Counted from the stretch's first letter, positions 40,501 to 50,742 are shown. The stretch is DNA of 64,000 nucleotides from Xiphophorus maculatus (GCF_002775205.1 NC_036454.1:6949882-7013881); one strand, 5' to 3'. Notes: generated by a model not told the origin, from the letters alone. A program made the numbers and translations.

Positions 40501-43500
40501 CGGTGTAGATTTGTATAGAACTGGATTTCCTCTCCTCCTGAACATCCTTATTACTAATATAAAACTGGCTTGAGGCAGAGCTGTCACAACTTAAGTTTTT
40601 TTCCATGTTTAAAATACCCTAAAGATCATGCCACTCTGGGCAGTGAGCCATATTGCCCATATCAAGAACTGCCACTGGCAACAACTGTTTTGCAGTTATT
40701 TATTTTGCATCAAAGCATCTCTGCTTTTATCTTATTATTGCAGTACTATAATCTATGAACCTATAATCTATAATTATGTGATACTTTTACATTGATGGCA
40801 TTTCCTCCTTGTGTTTCAGATGAATGTGGCATAGTCGCCCAGATATCTCAGCCCCTGGCAGATGGTGACATTTCTGCCTATTACATCAGCACCTTCAGCT
40901 TTGACCATGCTTTGGTGAGTCCAGAAGGTTTCCCTATGACACCTGTAGCGGTAGAAACTAAATGTATTTGGGTAAATGGTTTTTGTAATCTTCACTTATC
41001 TCACTTTGTTACATACTTCTGGTTTGAGTAAGCATCTTGATGATAAAAACTAGATTCTGAAAGTTATTTTCTTAAAGATTCAGCTGCTTGGATCTTTTGT
41101 CATCTTCCTGAAGACATATGATTCAAACTTAAGGGATTTTTTTTGTACGAGTAATTCAGTCTTATGACTAGGAGGAAAAATTCTTGCAGCATGTAAAAAA
41201 TGACCCTCTTAAGTGGAAAATTATGTCTTTACTTAGTCTTTACTCACAGGTTGGAACTTACTCATTCTTTTAATTTCCATGCACTTGAGATATCCTGATT
41301 ATTCAAAATGTGAAAAACGTATATTCTGGCATTTTGATACTTAAGTTTTTGGAATCAGACTTGTGTACCTTCTCAGATTCCCAAGCAGCTTTGTGATTTC
41401 CTGACATCATGATTATTGATTTTTATCAGACTTTTTTTTTCTTTTTGTACCCACATTGAAAGGTAATTTCTGCCAACCGGTTCATTTTAAAATGGATTGG
41501 GCACAATTATTTTTCCATGGAAACTATCAAAAAAATTAAAACAACATAAAGCTGCATACAAACTTTTGAGACAAATAGCCAATAAAATGTATCTTTTTAT
41601 CTTTTTCTTGATTATTACCGTTCTTTTCCTTGCTATTTGCAATCTTACATGTCAATAAAGTGCAAAACATTTGTGTAGCGAGGCTCTACTTTCCATTGCA
41701 ATACCATCCATACATCCATCCATTTTCTTCCGCTTTATCCGGGGTCGGGTCGCAAGGGTAGCAGCTTCAGAAGGGAGGCCCAGACGTCCCTCTCCCCGGC
41801 CACTTGTTCCAGCTCCTCCGGGAGAATCCCGAGGCGTTCCCAGGCCAGCCGAGAGACATAGTCCCTCCAGCGTGTCCTGGGTCTCCCCCGGGGCCTCCTC
41901 CTGGTGGGTCACGCCTGGAACACCTCACCAGGGAGGCGTCCAGGAGGCATCCTGACCAGATGCCCGAGCCACCTCAACTGAAAGTAATCTTGTTTCCGGT
42001 GAGAGTTGGACTCTCACTGGAAAAGAGCCCGACTTACTGCCAGCAATGCGGTCATACAGGGACCTGACAGCCCGTATCAAAGGGCCCGGTACCCCATACT
42101 CCCGGAGAACCCCCCACAGGGCTCCCCGAGGGACACGGTAGATCGCCTTCTCCCAAGTCCACAAAACACATGTAGACCAGTTGGGCGAACTCCCATGCAC
42201 CCTCCAGGACCCTGCTGAGGGTGTAGAGCTGGTCCAGTGTTCCACGACCAGGACGAAAACCACACTGCTCGTCCTGAATCCGAGGTTCGACTAGTAATCC
42301 GACGGACCCTCCTCTCCAGGACCCCTGAATAGACCTTGCCAGGGAGGCTTAAGAGTGTGACCCCCTTATAATTGAAGCACACCCTCCGTTCCCCTTTTTG
42401 AACAGGGAGACCACCACCCCAGTCTGCCAATCCAGGGGAACTGCCCCCGATGTCCTTGCAATATTGCAGAGTCGCATCAGCCAACACAACCCTGCAACAT
42501 CCAGAGCCTTAAGGAACCCCGGGCGAATCTCATCCACCCCCAGGGCCCTGCCACCGAGGAGCTTTACCACTGCAATACCCTTACAGAAAGAAGATGCATA
42601 TGATCAGCTGTTGGGTGTCAATCAGGCTGACAAACCTGGACACTGCATTTTATTTCCATTTTCCTTGTAAAAATGTTCAACATCCGTCAGGTTGTGCGTG
42701 AATCAGCGGTCCCTTTTCAAACCCAACCACAAATTCTCTGTCAGACTGAGAGTTAGGCTTTGACTTGGCCAGTTCCACAGCTTCCATCTTGTTGTCTTCA
42801 AACCATTTCTGTATTGTTTTAGCTGGAAGCCTCAGGTTGTTCTTCTGCTGAAACATAAATGCTTTTTTAGTAGTCCTCTTCCATATGGAAACAAAACACG
42901 GAGGAGAATCCACGCTTTCTGATTGGCTACCTGTCACATTCAACATACTGCGTTAAAGCTCCCAGTCGGGGAAAAACCCTGATTTAGATCGGAGCGGCAA
43001 CGACGATCTACCTTAACACACCACACAATCTTAGAAAGACCAACGTGCTAAGAGTGTCTTAAGGGGAAAAATAGGAGCAAAAAATCATGTAGTGTGAACT
43101 ATTGTATCAGGTAGTGGGATGTGCCCATCTTCTCTAATTAAATCTAATTATTACTGAAGGGCAACATAATATACAGACTTCATAAGCTGCACTCTTTTGG
43201 TTGAATGCAGTATTTATTTCCACTTTGGCTTTATGTTGTTTAGTTTTTTTTTTTCAAGTGAGTTTTTTGTTAATGGAGACTGAGAATCCATTTTATTTTT
43301 TGTTTTGTTTATTTTGTTTATCAGCTCAAGTGTTAAGTGTTCTTTTGAAAATAAAGTGTATCTATCTTTGGCAGGAAATCGCATGCATTATTACATCATT
43401 TCCATTAAATCAGTGTAAAAAGGTCTTCAAACAATATTATCGTTTATCGCAATAATTTTTGAGACAATTAATCGTTGAGCAAAATTTGCTATTGTGACAG

Positions 43501-44687
43501 GCCTAGTCATGGGGCCCAAGTTTCCTGGCAGCGCCACTGGCTATAGGAAATCCTTTTCTGCTTACACACATCACTATCTACTATTAATATTTAAGCAAAA
43601 TTGGACAATATAAGTTACAACAGCATTGTATTTCACTCTGGGATTAATACATATTCTTGAATTGAATTGGATCACATCAAGACTTCCAGTCTAATGAAAA
43701 ACAAATTACAGCTTGTTGTCACTGGTTTCCACTTGTGATTTTTTTTTTCTGAAGTTAAATTGGTGGACTTGAAATTGTTTGGAAATTTGCTTTCTTATCT
43801 TCCCAGATAGCTGGGCAGCACAGTTGCTCCTCTAAGATATTTTCCTTAGTCTTTCCATCTTAGTATTATATTAATACACTTGTAGCAAAACTGCCTAAAA
43901 TCCTGCTTTTGTAACTATTACTTACTTCCTGTGAGACAACAGCAAGTGTAGTCTCACTTGCTGCTGATCAGTTAATTATACACATTTGATCAGCTCAAAG
44001 AAAAAAGTGATTTTGATGCATTAATTGATTACTTCAATATTATGTTAAACATTTTCCATAGTTGAAGGTACTTTAGCACATGTTTTTTTTGGTTCTGGCT
44101 AAAATTACATATTTTTTGGTCTCATCTTTCAGTGGTTTTCATCTGTGTTTAAAATTATTGTCACGCCTTGAACAGCTTTGTTTGGGTGCTCCAACACCCT
44201 GGAGAATCTGGATTGTAACTTATGTATTGCTCTAGCTCTTTGTATGATGATTGCAAAGCAAAGAGGTGTATTCTGAAACTGTGGAAGTCCGATTTAGCCC
44301 CCAAGTTTCAGACCTGATTAACTGACCTTGTAAGTATCCTACATGTGGAAAGATTGGGATACAAACTTTCTGGTACACTCTGAAGTTTTCTAGAATAAAA
44401 TGTTGGACTATGTGACGGACTAATGATGCTCCCTTTACTCAACCACTTTACTCAAGTGTCTTCCAGATAAGATGGACAGTTGATGAGCAAATAACACAGT
44501 TGTGAAATCTGTCCCAGCCTTTTATTTATGTATTTATTAGTTATTTTATTATCATTTTTATTTATTTGCTTGTGTAACATTGACACTTTTGTTTTGTTTT
44601 GTCATTTTTTGTTGTTCTGTTGTCTCAGGTGCTTATTGTCTTTGTGTCCTTTAATATAATTTTATTTGAAAATCTTCATAGTATTAA

Positions 44688-44721
<34 letters not shown>

Positions 44722-46086
44722 CCATAGTTTAATGAGCAATGCCCAACTGTTTAGTCAGTGTCGTCTCCTATGTCAAGTGATGAATGCTAATCACATGTAA
44801 ATCTGGTGAGGTTGGGCGTTTGCGTGTTTTTATGTCTATGTCATGACTCTTAATGTTCCACCCAATGAATGTTTTAGTTTGTAACTCCTTTCCATGCCTC
44901 GCAGCATGTCATAGAATTACATTGTGTAATCATAATCGTTCTTTAACCTTGGAAAAAAAAAAACACAAATGGGCTCTAATAATAGTGAACCTGACGACAT
45001 GCATAGGAAATCATTTTTATAAAGTTCAACCACTTTTACACTTCTGAAAAAGTCTCCAAAATGACTAGTTGATAAAGGTAAGTAGGAGTAGGAGTATTCC
45101 TCTTTTGGTTGAATTTTAAGTATTCCTACTCCTACTCCTAGAGTATAGCAGAGATAATCTTCCATGATAATGGAGGCAGAAGAAACGGGTAACTTCCCGA
45201 GGTCAACTTTATAAAAATAAAAAAAACCTATTTCAAAAATAAAATATCTCCCTTTAATTAATATTAATATTACCACTGTTCACTACTGGTGTCATCTTCC
45301 TAATGAACCTATATACATGGCAGTGTCTTTATTTTTTTGGTAAAATGACGCATAACATTTTTTGTAAATTGAAGAATAGAAAATAACTGGAAATGAGATA
45401 AAAAACACTCGGGACAAATGCAACGACCAAATGATTAAAGGCATTCCTAACTGGTTGCAAAACCAAACCTTCGTCACTGCAGCTATGGGAGGTTACTGCC
45501 TGGCCTCTAATATAGCAAATTATAATTATTTAGTATTTATTTAGGTTAAATAAATTCACTTCATCTAGCTGAATCTTTATATTGGCAGTTCACAAATATT
45601 TTATTTCATTGCATTGGTCTGTTTTTGTATTTCTATCAATGTGCAACCTGTGAAGACTGGCTAATTATAACCTATACCCATTTGCTCGTCCTGTTATGTT
45701 CCTGCTGCTTAACCTGTCCATATATTATGTCATCTCTTTATTAAGAAAATTCTCTTTTATGCTTTTCATGATCTTTTATTTCAGTACTTTTTGTTTTAGT
45801 TAGCTTTCAAACCCCCTTTTCCCTTTTTTTTTCAGTGGGACAAGGTTCTGATAAAACCTATAAGCTTTTATAGCAGACCAAAAAGGGGTTTGATGGAACA
45901 AGTGGTTTATAATGTATTTTTAACTCTTATGAGCGTGTGTATTCTTCGCATAACTATGTTTCTAATAAAAATATAGGTAAAGTAAATAAAAGTTCTGTAA
46001 CTTTTCTTTTCCAGGTGCCCGAAGAAGACATCGTGAGTGTGACGGACATGCTCCACCACCAGAGGAATGAACCATCCACCACTTGA
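25521..46086 (+). CDS. castor1: Cytosolic arginine sensor for mTORC1 subunit 1
   Basis: Nine coding exons: 25521-25633, 32187-32257, 34452-34645, 35364-35499, 37627-37750, 38224-38340, 38756-38838, 40820-40914 and 46015-46086 (TGA). They sum to 1005 nt, 334 residues; human CASTOR1 has 329. All junctions are GT-AG and in phase. CASTOR1 is a cytosolic ACT-domain homodimer that binds arginine and then releases GATOR2, allowing mTORC1 activation. Conserved blocks are RCKFFSLTETPENYTVVLDE, GVTKIAKSVIAPLAQQHVSV, STYQTDFILVRE, LWRMVRIGGQPLGFDECGIV and STFSFDHALVPEED. The human pocket residues S111 and D304 correspond to S113 (in HVSV) and D308 (in FDHAL). Wording such as HVSVFML and ISAYYISTFSF, and the LIF-side neighbourhood, favour CASTOR1 over CASTOR2. 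Intron 1 (6.5 kb) and intron 8 (5.1 kb) are loaded with transposon remains. Confidence 0.93.
26286..27050. mobile_element. Tc1-like remnant in castor1 intron 1, interrupted by a hAT-type MITE
   Basis: The left end CATTCATACCCCTAGAACC and the internal GTAGGTCTGGACTTTGACTG near 26868 are hallmarks of a widespread fish Tc1 family. The copy is split by the element at 26370-26593 and is heavily mutated, so the right end is approximate. Confidence 0.6.
26370..26593. mobile_element. hAT-type MITE nested in a Tc1 relic
   Basis: The terminal inverted repeats are CAGGAGTCTCAAACTCCAGT on the left and ACTGGAGTTTGAGACCCTG on the right, with one mismatch. The whole unit is about 224 bp and has no coding capacity. 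The CAGG...CCTG ends are typical of fish hAT-derived MITEs. The flanking 8-bp words do not match well, so the target duplication is not confirmed. Confidence 0.75.
27066..27500. repeat. Unclassified fish interspersed repeat (GCCTGTCACAATAA type)
   Basis: The segment begins near 27071 with AAGCCTGTCACAATAACACA and continues CAATAATTTGTCCCAGAAGT. A short stretch in inverse orientation, ending TTGTGACAGGCCTA, occurs at about 43430-43507. It resembles the end of a DNA transposon common in fish, but I cannot assign a superfamily. The right end is uncertain. Confidence 0.5.
27171..27206. repeat. Perfect 15-bp-arm hairpin in castor1 intron 1
   Basis: GCATAATAATGCAAG at 27171-27185 and CTTGCATTATTATGC at 27192-27206 flank the loop TACAGC. 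It lies inside an interspersed repeat and is probably part of it or a later template-switch event. Confidence 0.85.
28975..29660. repeat. Repeat-like region in castor1 intron 1, not classified
   Basis: Sections such as the one around 29040-29150 and the one from about 29490 to 29660 have the look of a non-autonomous fish repeat, being moderately GC-rich in AT-rich DNA and without coding capacity. I do not see clear inverted ends or a target duplication, so this is a weak call. Confidence 0.3.
29768..29935. mobile_element. End fragment of a Tc1-like transposon
   Basis: CAAAGTCAGACATTTACATA, then CACTAAGATCGCC and GATGATGCAATGGCTTTG, closely follow the end of the fish Tc1 family whose ends read AGTCAGAAGTTTACATACAC. 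Only one end is present. Confidence 0.65.
29972..30508 (+). other. Open frame of 178 codons in castor1 intron 1, no recognised homology
   Basis: This is one of the longest uninterrupted frames in the window. The translation is rich in Ser, Leu, Phe and His, with stretches like LLSCFLSWNVGCNPP and FGFHLLSVSTCCFLRLF. It has no domain I recognise and no flanking splice pattern, and a second frame is also open over 30072-30416. It lies between two Tc1 remnants. Most likely it is a chance frame or decayed repeat rather than a gene. Confidence 0.25.
30498..31230 (+). mobile_element. Tc1-like transposon relic in castor1 intron 1
   Basis: The left part reads GTGCTGTGAAATATTTG and later TTTAAATGTTTCAGACAAAG, matching the start of a common fish Tc1 family. 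On the plus strand, 30900-30958 translates as LNPKENLRG, equivalent to the conserved DLNPIENLW near the transposase C-terminus. The frame between is broken, so the element is dead. The right border is approximate. Confidence 0.65.
34976..35292. mobile_element. Deleted Tc1-like element in castor1 intron 3
   Basis: Inverted ends are ACACACCCCTGTTAAAATG near 34986 and ATATTAACAGGGGTGTGTAG near 35260. They belong to the fish Tc1 family whose ends read AAGTCTACACACCCCTGTT. About 320 bp remain, with no transposase. Confidence 0.7.
38506..38689. mobile_element. hAT-type MITE in castor1 intron 6 with target duplication
   Basis: The ends are CAGGGGTGCCCAAAGT and ACTTTGGACACCCCTG, nearly perfect inverted repeats. 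The flanking 8-mers TTTTAGAG (38498-38505) and TTGTAGAG (38690-38697) agree at seven of eight positions, as expected for a hAT target duplication. The element is 184 bp and non-coding. Confidence 0.85.
41706..42570 (-). mobile_element. 5'-truncated, internally deleted LINE in castor1 intron 8
   Basis: On the minus strand, fragments of a non-LTR reverse transcriptase are readable: LGVDEIRPGFLKALDVAG, VPLDWQTGVVVSLFKKG, VTLLSLPGKVYSGVLERRVR, and KAIYRVPRGALWGVLREYG, interrupted by frameshifts. The 3' end lies at the left and finishes in CCAT-type repeats. The part encoding the end of the protein (left of about 41981) joins directly to the mid-RT region, so roughly a kilobase is missing. TGCAATACC occurs at 41697-41705 and again at 42571-42579, a perfect 9-bp target duplication. 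It is a fish LINE, but I cannot settle the clade (Rex, RTE or L2-like). It is dead. Confidence 0.85.
42590..42960. mobile_element. Tc1/mariner-type remnant next to the LINE
   Basis: The segment around 42708-42870 contains CGGTCCCTTTTCAAACCC, GCTTTGACTTGGCCAGTTCC and TTCTTCTGCTGAAACATAAA, all typical of the reverse strand of fish Tc1-like transposase genes (LDF and QQDN-type regions). It is broken and has no clear ends. Confidence 0.6.
43430..43507. repeat. Second, inverted copy of the GCCTGTCACAATAA-type repeat end
   Basis: CAATATTATCGTTTATCGCA through ATTGTGACAGGCCTA is the inverse counterpart of the segment at 27071-27150. It supports a dispersed element rather than unique sequence. Confidence 0.5.
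44691..44719. repeat. (AT)n microsatellite
   Basis: An uninterrupted alternating AT tract of about 28 bases lies in castor1 intron 8. Confidence 0.9.
45083..45140. repeat. Inverted repeat of AGGAGT units in castor1 intron 8
   Basis: TAGGAGTAGGAGTA at 45083-45096 is exactly inverted as TACTCCTACTCCTA at 45127-45140, with a 30-base spacer. Each arm is itself a short tandem repeat. Confidence 0.8.
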
Positions 46087-47326
46087 CTCGTCGTGTCCTC
46101 CCCTCCTTGGTCAGTTCTTCTTGGACAGCGGTATCAGGAAAGGATGTTAACTGTGCCTAGATCCTCACTGCATCGCCAACAGTATTAACAACTACGACTT
46201 TGCCATTAAAACCAGGAGCGCTTCTTTATGACTTCTCTAAAGCTCGTCTGTGACGCTTCTTGTCTTAGCTAAGCTAGAAAAGATTTGCAGACAGCCCCAC
46301 CAAACCCCAGGGGGCCTTGAAGGACACACATGATGCACATGATGGAGACAACAACGCACTTATACAATTCAAATCAGAAATTCAGGCATGAACAGGTAAG
46401 ATAGACTCTTTGTATTTATGCAAGATCCTATGATCTATGTCTGGTATAAAGTCAAAGTATTCTACAGGACTTCCTCATGTGGCAAACACAGACTACATAG
46501 TCTTCCTTTTATATGTACAGCTTGAATAATGAGACTAATGCTGGGTTCTTTTGGTTAATTAGGAGAAAATGCATAGTATTTTTCCCTGTTACATAAAAGG
46601 CATGTACATGCACTTTGGAAGGTCCATAAGCAGCAGATAGGAAAAATGTGCAAAGTTATCCAAAGTGTTCTCTGTCAAAGATCTCTCTAATTGAAGTTGG
46701 ATGTTTATGCCTTGTGGTTGCAATCAGCCCATTAATAGTAACTGACACAGCCATTAAAACATATTTCTTTAGGCAATTAATTGTAGTTTACTCATTTCCT
46801 GGAAGCTGAGCATCAAAAATCATCCCTTACCTTTTTAAAATGCAAACATGACAAGAAGATTGTGGGAGAATGTCATATTATTCCAAGCCTTCTCAGCAAC
46901 CTTCGAAGGAAAGACTTGAAAATGTTATAGCTATAAGCTGTAATTCCAGAATTGGTTTCGTAATTTAGCTCCTCAACAAGTACAAGTATGTGGATATCAG
47001 GTTTCTAACTCCATAGCTAAAATATGTGAGAAGTAACCTGTTAATTATTTTTCATCTAAGAGTATTATGAGAGTTCTTTAACACAAGTTGTAGCTCATTT
47101 TCCTTTGATAAGAATGAGGAGTGTGAAATTCTTTTTTATAATGAGTCAGCATTTTTAAACAACAATGTCATGGTCAATAACACTATGTCTTAGTTTTTGC
47201 TACTTGCACAATAAACCTATGACTAATAAATTTCAATCGGAAGTTGTTGTTTTTTTGGTACAACTACGTTTTCTACCATTTCTGAAGTGTTCTGTAAACC
47301 TTTGTAACTTTTGTGCTGCTTTCTTC

Positions 47327-47332
47327 AATAAA
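47327..47332 (+). terminator. Probable castor1 polyadenylation signal
   Basis: AATAAA in the context cttcAATAAAaaacag, about 1.24 kb after the castor1 TGA. An alternative AATAAA lies near 47211. Confidence 0.5.
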
Positions 47333-48034
47333 AAACAGATTATATAAAAAAAATCTTATTTTTGTCACTGTAAAGTGAAATTATTTTGTACATTGTAAGC
47401 CAAGAGCATTGTTGAAATGTTAAGTACCTCATGACATCAAGGTATTTAGTCATTTAGGCTTTTTAAAAAAGGGAACTGATATGGTGATTAAAACATTATT
47501 GATGGATTTCTCATCACTGTATCTTTAAAAGGAAGTTTTGAAGTCACTGTCAACAATGTCATTACTTCACATCTAAGAACAAGGATTCAGGTATAAAAGT
47601 CTGTCTTAAAGGAGGACAAGTTCAGTAAATCTTTGCACCTAGATATTCAGTACAAGGCTCACATCAGTGACAGCGCTGAAATGGCTATTAGTATAAAAAA
47701 AACAAGGCACCTGAGACGGCCGGACCTTAGGAAACAACGCATTTTCAGAACTAAAAACTCAAGCTATTTGGCTTCACTGCTGGCTTCAAAGAACGGTTAG
47801 TTTTGGATGAAAAATAAGGTGTTGGTTGCTTTTGTTATTTTTCTTCATTTTTAATCTAAAGACTCTAAAGTTGTATATTTAAATGTCAGATAAAGAGTTA
47901 ATTTATAAAAACTGAGATGAAAAGGAACCAGAGCATATCCTTGGTACATTGTGAAGGTGGACCACAAGATCAGAAACCACAGATAAGAGATTTATTTTCC
48001 TTGTTCTCATAAAATAAGTCACTTTTTCTGATCT

Positions 48035-48069
48035 GATGTGTAAGCATTCATATGGAATGCTTACACATC
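48035..48069. repeat. Perfect 15-bp-arm hairpin upstream of m17
   Basis: GATGTGTAAGCATTC (48035-48049) and GAATGCTTACACATC (48055-48069) flank the loop ATATG. It lies about 330 bases upstream of the m17 TATA-like box. A function as a regulatory or RNA hairpin is not shown. Confidence 0.9.
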
Positions 48070-48294
48070 ATGTTTTATGTGCATAAAAATGAAAATAACA
48101 TGGATGTCATTGTGAATCTTGGAATCTAGTTGTGAAACTCCTGATACAGTAAGAATGACTTTCATTGTTATGGTATCCTAGGTCGCTAAAAGAAAAATAA
48201 AGGAAAAGAAAAACGTTTTTGGGATTGAAATTGAACAATACCTTCAAATTAATTCCCGAGTCTTTAAAATTCTAAAACAAGCCGTTATCTGTCA

Positions 48295-48376
48295 TGACGT
48301 AAGTGTCTAAAAAAATGTCAATGGAATCTTATTGAATGACTGAGTAGATTCTGTGTGGGTGTTGTCTTCTATAAAT
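48295..48376 (+). promoter_or_regulatory. m17 core promoter candidates
   Basis: A CRE/ATF-like TGACGTAA lies at 48295-48302 and a TATA-like TATAAAT at 48370-48376. The ATG follows at 48446, leaving a plausible short 5' leader of about 45 bases. Such elements suit an inducible cytokine gene; this is inferred from motifs only. Confidence 0.5.
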
Positions 48377-48445
48377 GCAATATAGGTCACTATTGTCACT
48401 GAAGAGCAACACCTTGAGTTAATGAAGTCACTTGCTACCATCATT

Positions 48446-50516
48446 ATGGGCTCTAAGTTCAATGGATGTCTCATGCACTATGGTAAGTACTTTTAACTAT
48501 AACTAAAAAATTGTTTTCAGAGTATCTAATATTTTCTTTTTAGTAAGTATACTTTAATAGATTAGCTTTTGTGGCTTTTCCTTTGGTTTTGTGCTTTTGC
48601 AACTTTTTGTAGTTGTTGGTATCTTCTCATTAATGTCTCCGTTTGATAATTGAGCATGACTTTTGTTGTTACTTACTGGAAGAGCAGTTAGATTAAAAGT
48701 TCAGGAGTTTTATGATACATAAAACCACTGAAATGTAAATCTTGGTTCTGTTTACAGACTTTTCTATGCCACTTTTAGTGTAAACATTTTCATTTTAAGA
48801 TGCCAAGAAGATCTACAATACTAAGATTTATACATGCACTTTACAGAAGAAAATACATAGTTTTCTGCTCAATGTCTGACATTAAAGTAGCTAAACGTTC
48901 ATTGTTTTTAACCAGTTACACTTACACAAATATTGTTGTTTTCTAAAAGCTAGAATAATAGGATTAATGTGTTTTTCATTACGTTTTTATTAGTATCATT
49001 CAAAAATCGACATCTATTTTCTTTGTAGAATTTCATTATAAATTATATTATTTGGGTCAAACCTTGAGGGTGTTTATCCAAAAGCTGTGAACAGGTAGAT
49101 TTGTTTTTTTTGTTTTAGAGTAGTGGTACTGGTCATTGTATCTGTACCAGGTCATTGTCTATAGCTGAATCCCATCTGCAGTCCCATTGCAGGCCAAGAT
49201 AGGAAAAAGCCTAAAAAACAATTAAATACTGAGACATAAATTACATAAAATAATCCAGCAACATTATTTCATGAGTATGTATTATCTTACACAACTCTGA
49301 ATCCCACACCACCAAAAAATATTTTTAAAAGATCCTAATCATTGAATGTAAATGTTTGGTTCCACCTGAATGTACATAATATATATATATTTTTTTTTTC
49401 TGTTTAGTGCTGGTCTTGGTGCTTCTGGGGTATCACTGGAGTCTTGTACTTGCAGCACCAACTGAACACAAGTGTTTGTTCGAAAAAACGGTGGATCTTA
49501 TGAATTTACTGGTACATGAGACAAATGAGACACTGCAACAATATGTAAGTACCAGTGTAAGTGATTTTATAATTTGCTGTACCAAAGCATAATTCTGTTG
49601 CTAAATAAGTCCAAACACTGGCAACAATTTTTATCCTCACCAACAAATTATTTGAATTTGAATCAATTCTTTGTAAATTGTTGAATTTAACAAAAAAAAA
49701 AAACACAACTAAATACCAAAGCCCAACCCAGAAGTACTTTCAATGGGAAAAATAAAAAGAAAGAAGTTAATGGGTGCTATAGCTCCTTTCAGAAAGAGCA
49801 ATTAATCTAGTATTGTGGAACTACTATAAGTACCCAATATACTAGCATATACGCTATTCTTTTAGACGTAACAGTAAAACAAAATTAACCTTTGACATAG
49901 CTCTTAAGATGACTGATTGGCTGCTTTCTGAACTTCCCAATTATCTGTGGCTCATGCTTTTTGCTCTTCAAATCCTTCAGATTTCCAGACAGAATGTTTT
50001 GTGACTGGCTCTAGTCTAAAACTAAAATGTGTATTTTAAAATGACTTTTTTAACCCACAATTTTTCACATTTGCTTTTCTTCTATCACAGAAGAAGAACA
50101 ATTCCTGTAATCCTCACATTCCAGATGAGGTTCCTAGCGCCACGGTAGCTGGTTTCAACATGATTGAGAAGCTGCAAGACATCTATTCCAGGAATGAGCT
50201 TTTTTCTTTGCATCTCTCCCAAGTAGAAAGATATCAGAAGAGCCTTTTCAAAACAGATTCTGTCCTGGAATCTGTTTTGAACTCCTTGTCAATGCTAAAG
50301 AAGAGACTCAACCATCTTTTAAAAACAGTAGAACGCCATATCAAAACCATGGACTCATCGACATCTTTGCCTGCATCACCTGCTGCACTGAACCTGACCC
50401 ATCAATATTTCTATGAAAAGAAAGTCTATGGATGTGGTGTTATAGTCAGGCTGAGGGACTGGGGACAGAATGTACAGGAGGTACTGGAATCCATGTGTAG
50501 CAGCAATATAATATAA
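48446..50516 (+). CDS. m17: IL-6/LIF-family cytokine, m17-like
   Basis: Three coding exons: 48446-48482, 49408-49544 and 50091-50516 (TAA), 199 residues. Intron 1 is phase 1 inside the signal peptide and intron 2 is phase 0, the layout of LIF and OSM. The N-terminus is a clear secretion signal (core VLVLVLLGYHWSLVLAAP), with likely cleavage near residue 30. The rest is helical with N-glycosylation sites NET, NNS and NLT and Cys in HKCLF, NSCNP, YGCGV and SMCSS. KKVYGCGVIVRLRDW parallels the C-terminal helix D of LIF (KKKLGCQLLGKY). Such cytokines signal through gp130-type receptors and JAK/STAT. The pair with the next gene and the castor1/nipsnap1 neighbourhood match human LIF/OSM on 22q12. 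The name m17 follows fish usage; strict orthology to OSM or LIF is unresolved. Two MITEs begin right after the stop, and the 3' UTR is AU-rich. Confidence 0.82.
50247..50281 (+). repeat. Perfect 14-bp inverted repeat inside m17 exon 3
   Basis: TTCAAAACAGATTC (50247-50260) and GAATCTGTTTTGAA (50268-50281) flank the 7-base loop TGTCCTG. It lies in the region coding FKTDSVLESVLN, within a predicted helix. A perfect hairpin of this size in unique coding sequence is uncommon. Confidence 0.9.
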
Positions 50517-50518
50517 TA

Positions 50519-50655
50519 TACAGTACAGACCAAAAGTTTGGACATGACTGTGTGTCCAAACTTTTGGTCTGTATTCAGTACAGACCAAATGTTTGGACAC
50601 ACTTTCTCATTGAATTCAATGAGAAGGTGTGTCCAAACTTTTGGTCTGTACTGTA
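50519..50655. mobile_element. Palindromic MITE just after the m17 stop codon
   Basis: The ends TACAGTACAGACCAAAAGTT and AACTTTTGGTCTGTACTGTA are inverted. Inside is a smaller hairpin (50525-50573) and a second one (50579-50650), so nearly the whole element can fold. The flanks are TA-rich, consistent with TA target sites of Tc1/mariner-type MITEs. No coding capacity. Confidence 0.85.
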
Positions 50656-50659
50656 TATA

Positions 50660-50742
50660 TATACTGCTCAAAAAAATAAAGGGAACACTTTAAGTGTTAA
50701 ACACCTGTTTAAGTGTTCCCTTTATTTTTTTGAGCAGTGTAT
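50660..50742. mobile_element. Second MITE in the m17 3' UTR (ACTGCTCAAAAAAATAAAGG type)
   Basis: ACTGCTCAAAAAAATAAAGG followed by GAACACTT is inverted at the right end as AAGTGTTCCC then TTTATTTTTTTGAGCAGT. The core is only about 20 bases, so the copy is a stem of two ends. It lies directly beside the preceding MITE in TATA-rich DNA. Confidence 0.85.

Larger units (their letters stand above)
46087..48369 (+). other. castor1 3' UTR and intergenic space before m17
   Basis: The castor1 3' UTR probably runs to the AATAAA at 47327-47332, about 1.2 kb after the stop, which is followed by an A-rich stretch. From there to 48369 I see no exon. A perfect hairpin lies at 48035-48069. Confidence 0.5.

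Noticed and set aside
41671-42670. Overlapping plus-strand open frames of 70-94 codons in GC-rich DNA
   Set aside because: They are antisense shadows of the minus-strand LINE reverse transcriptase.
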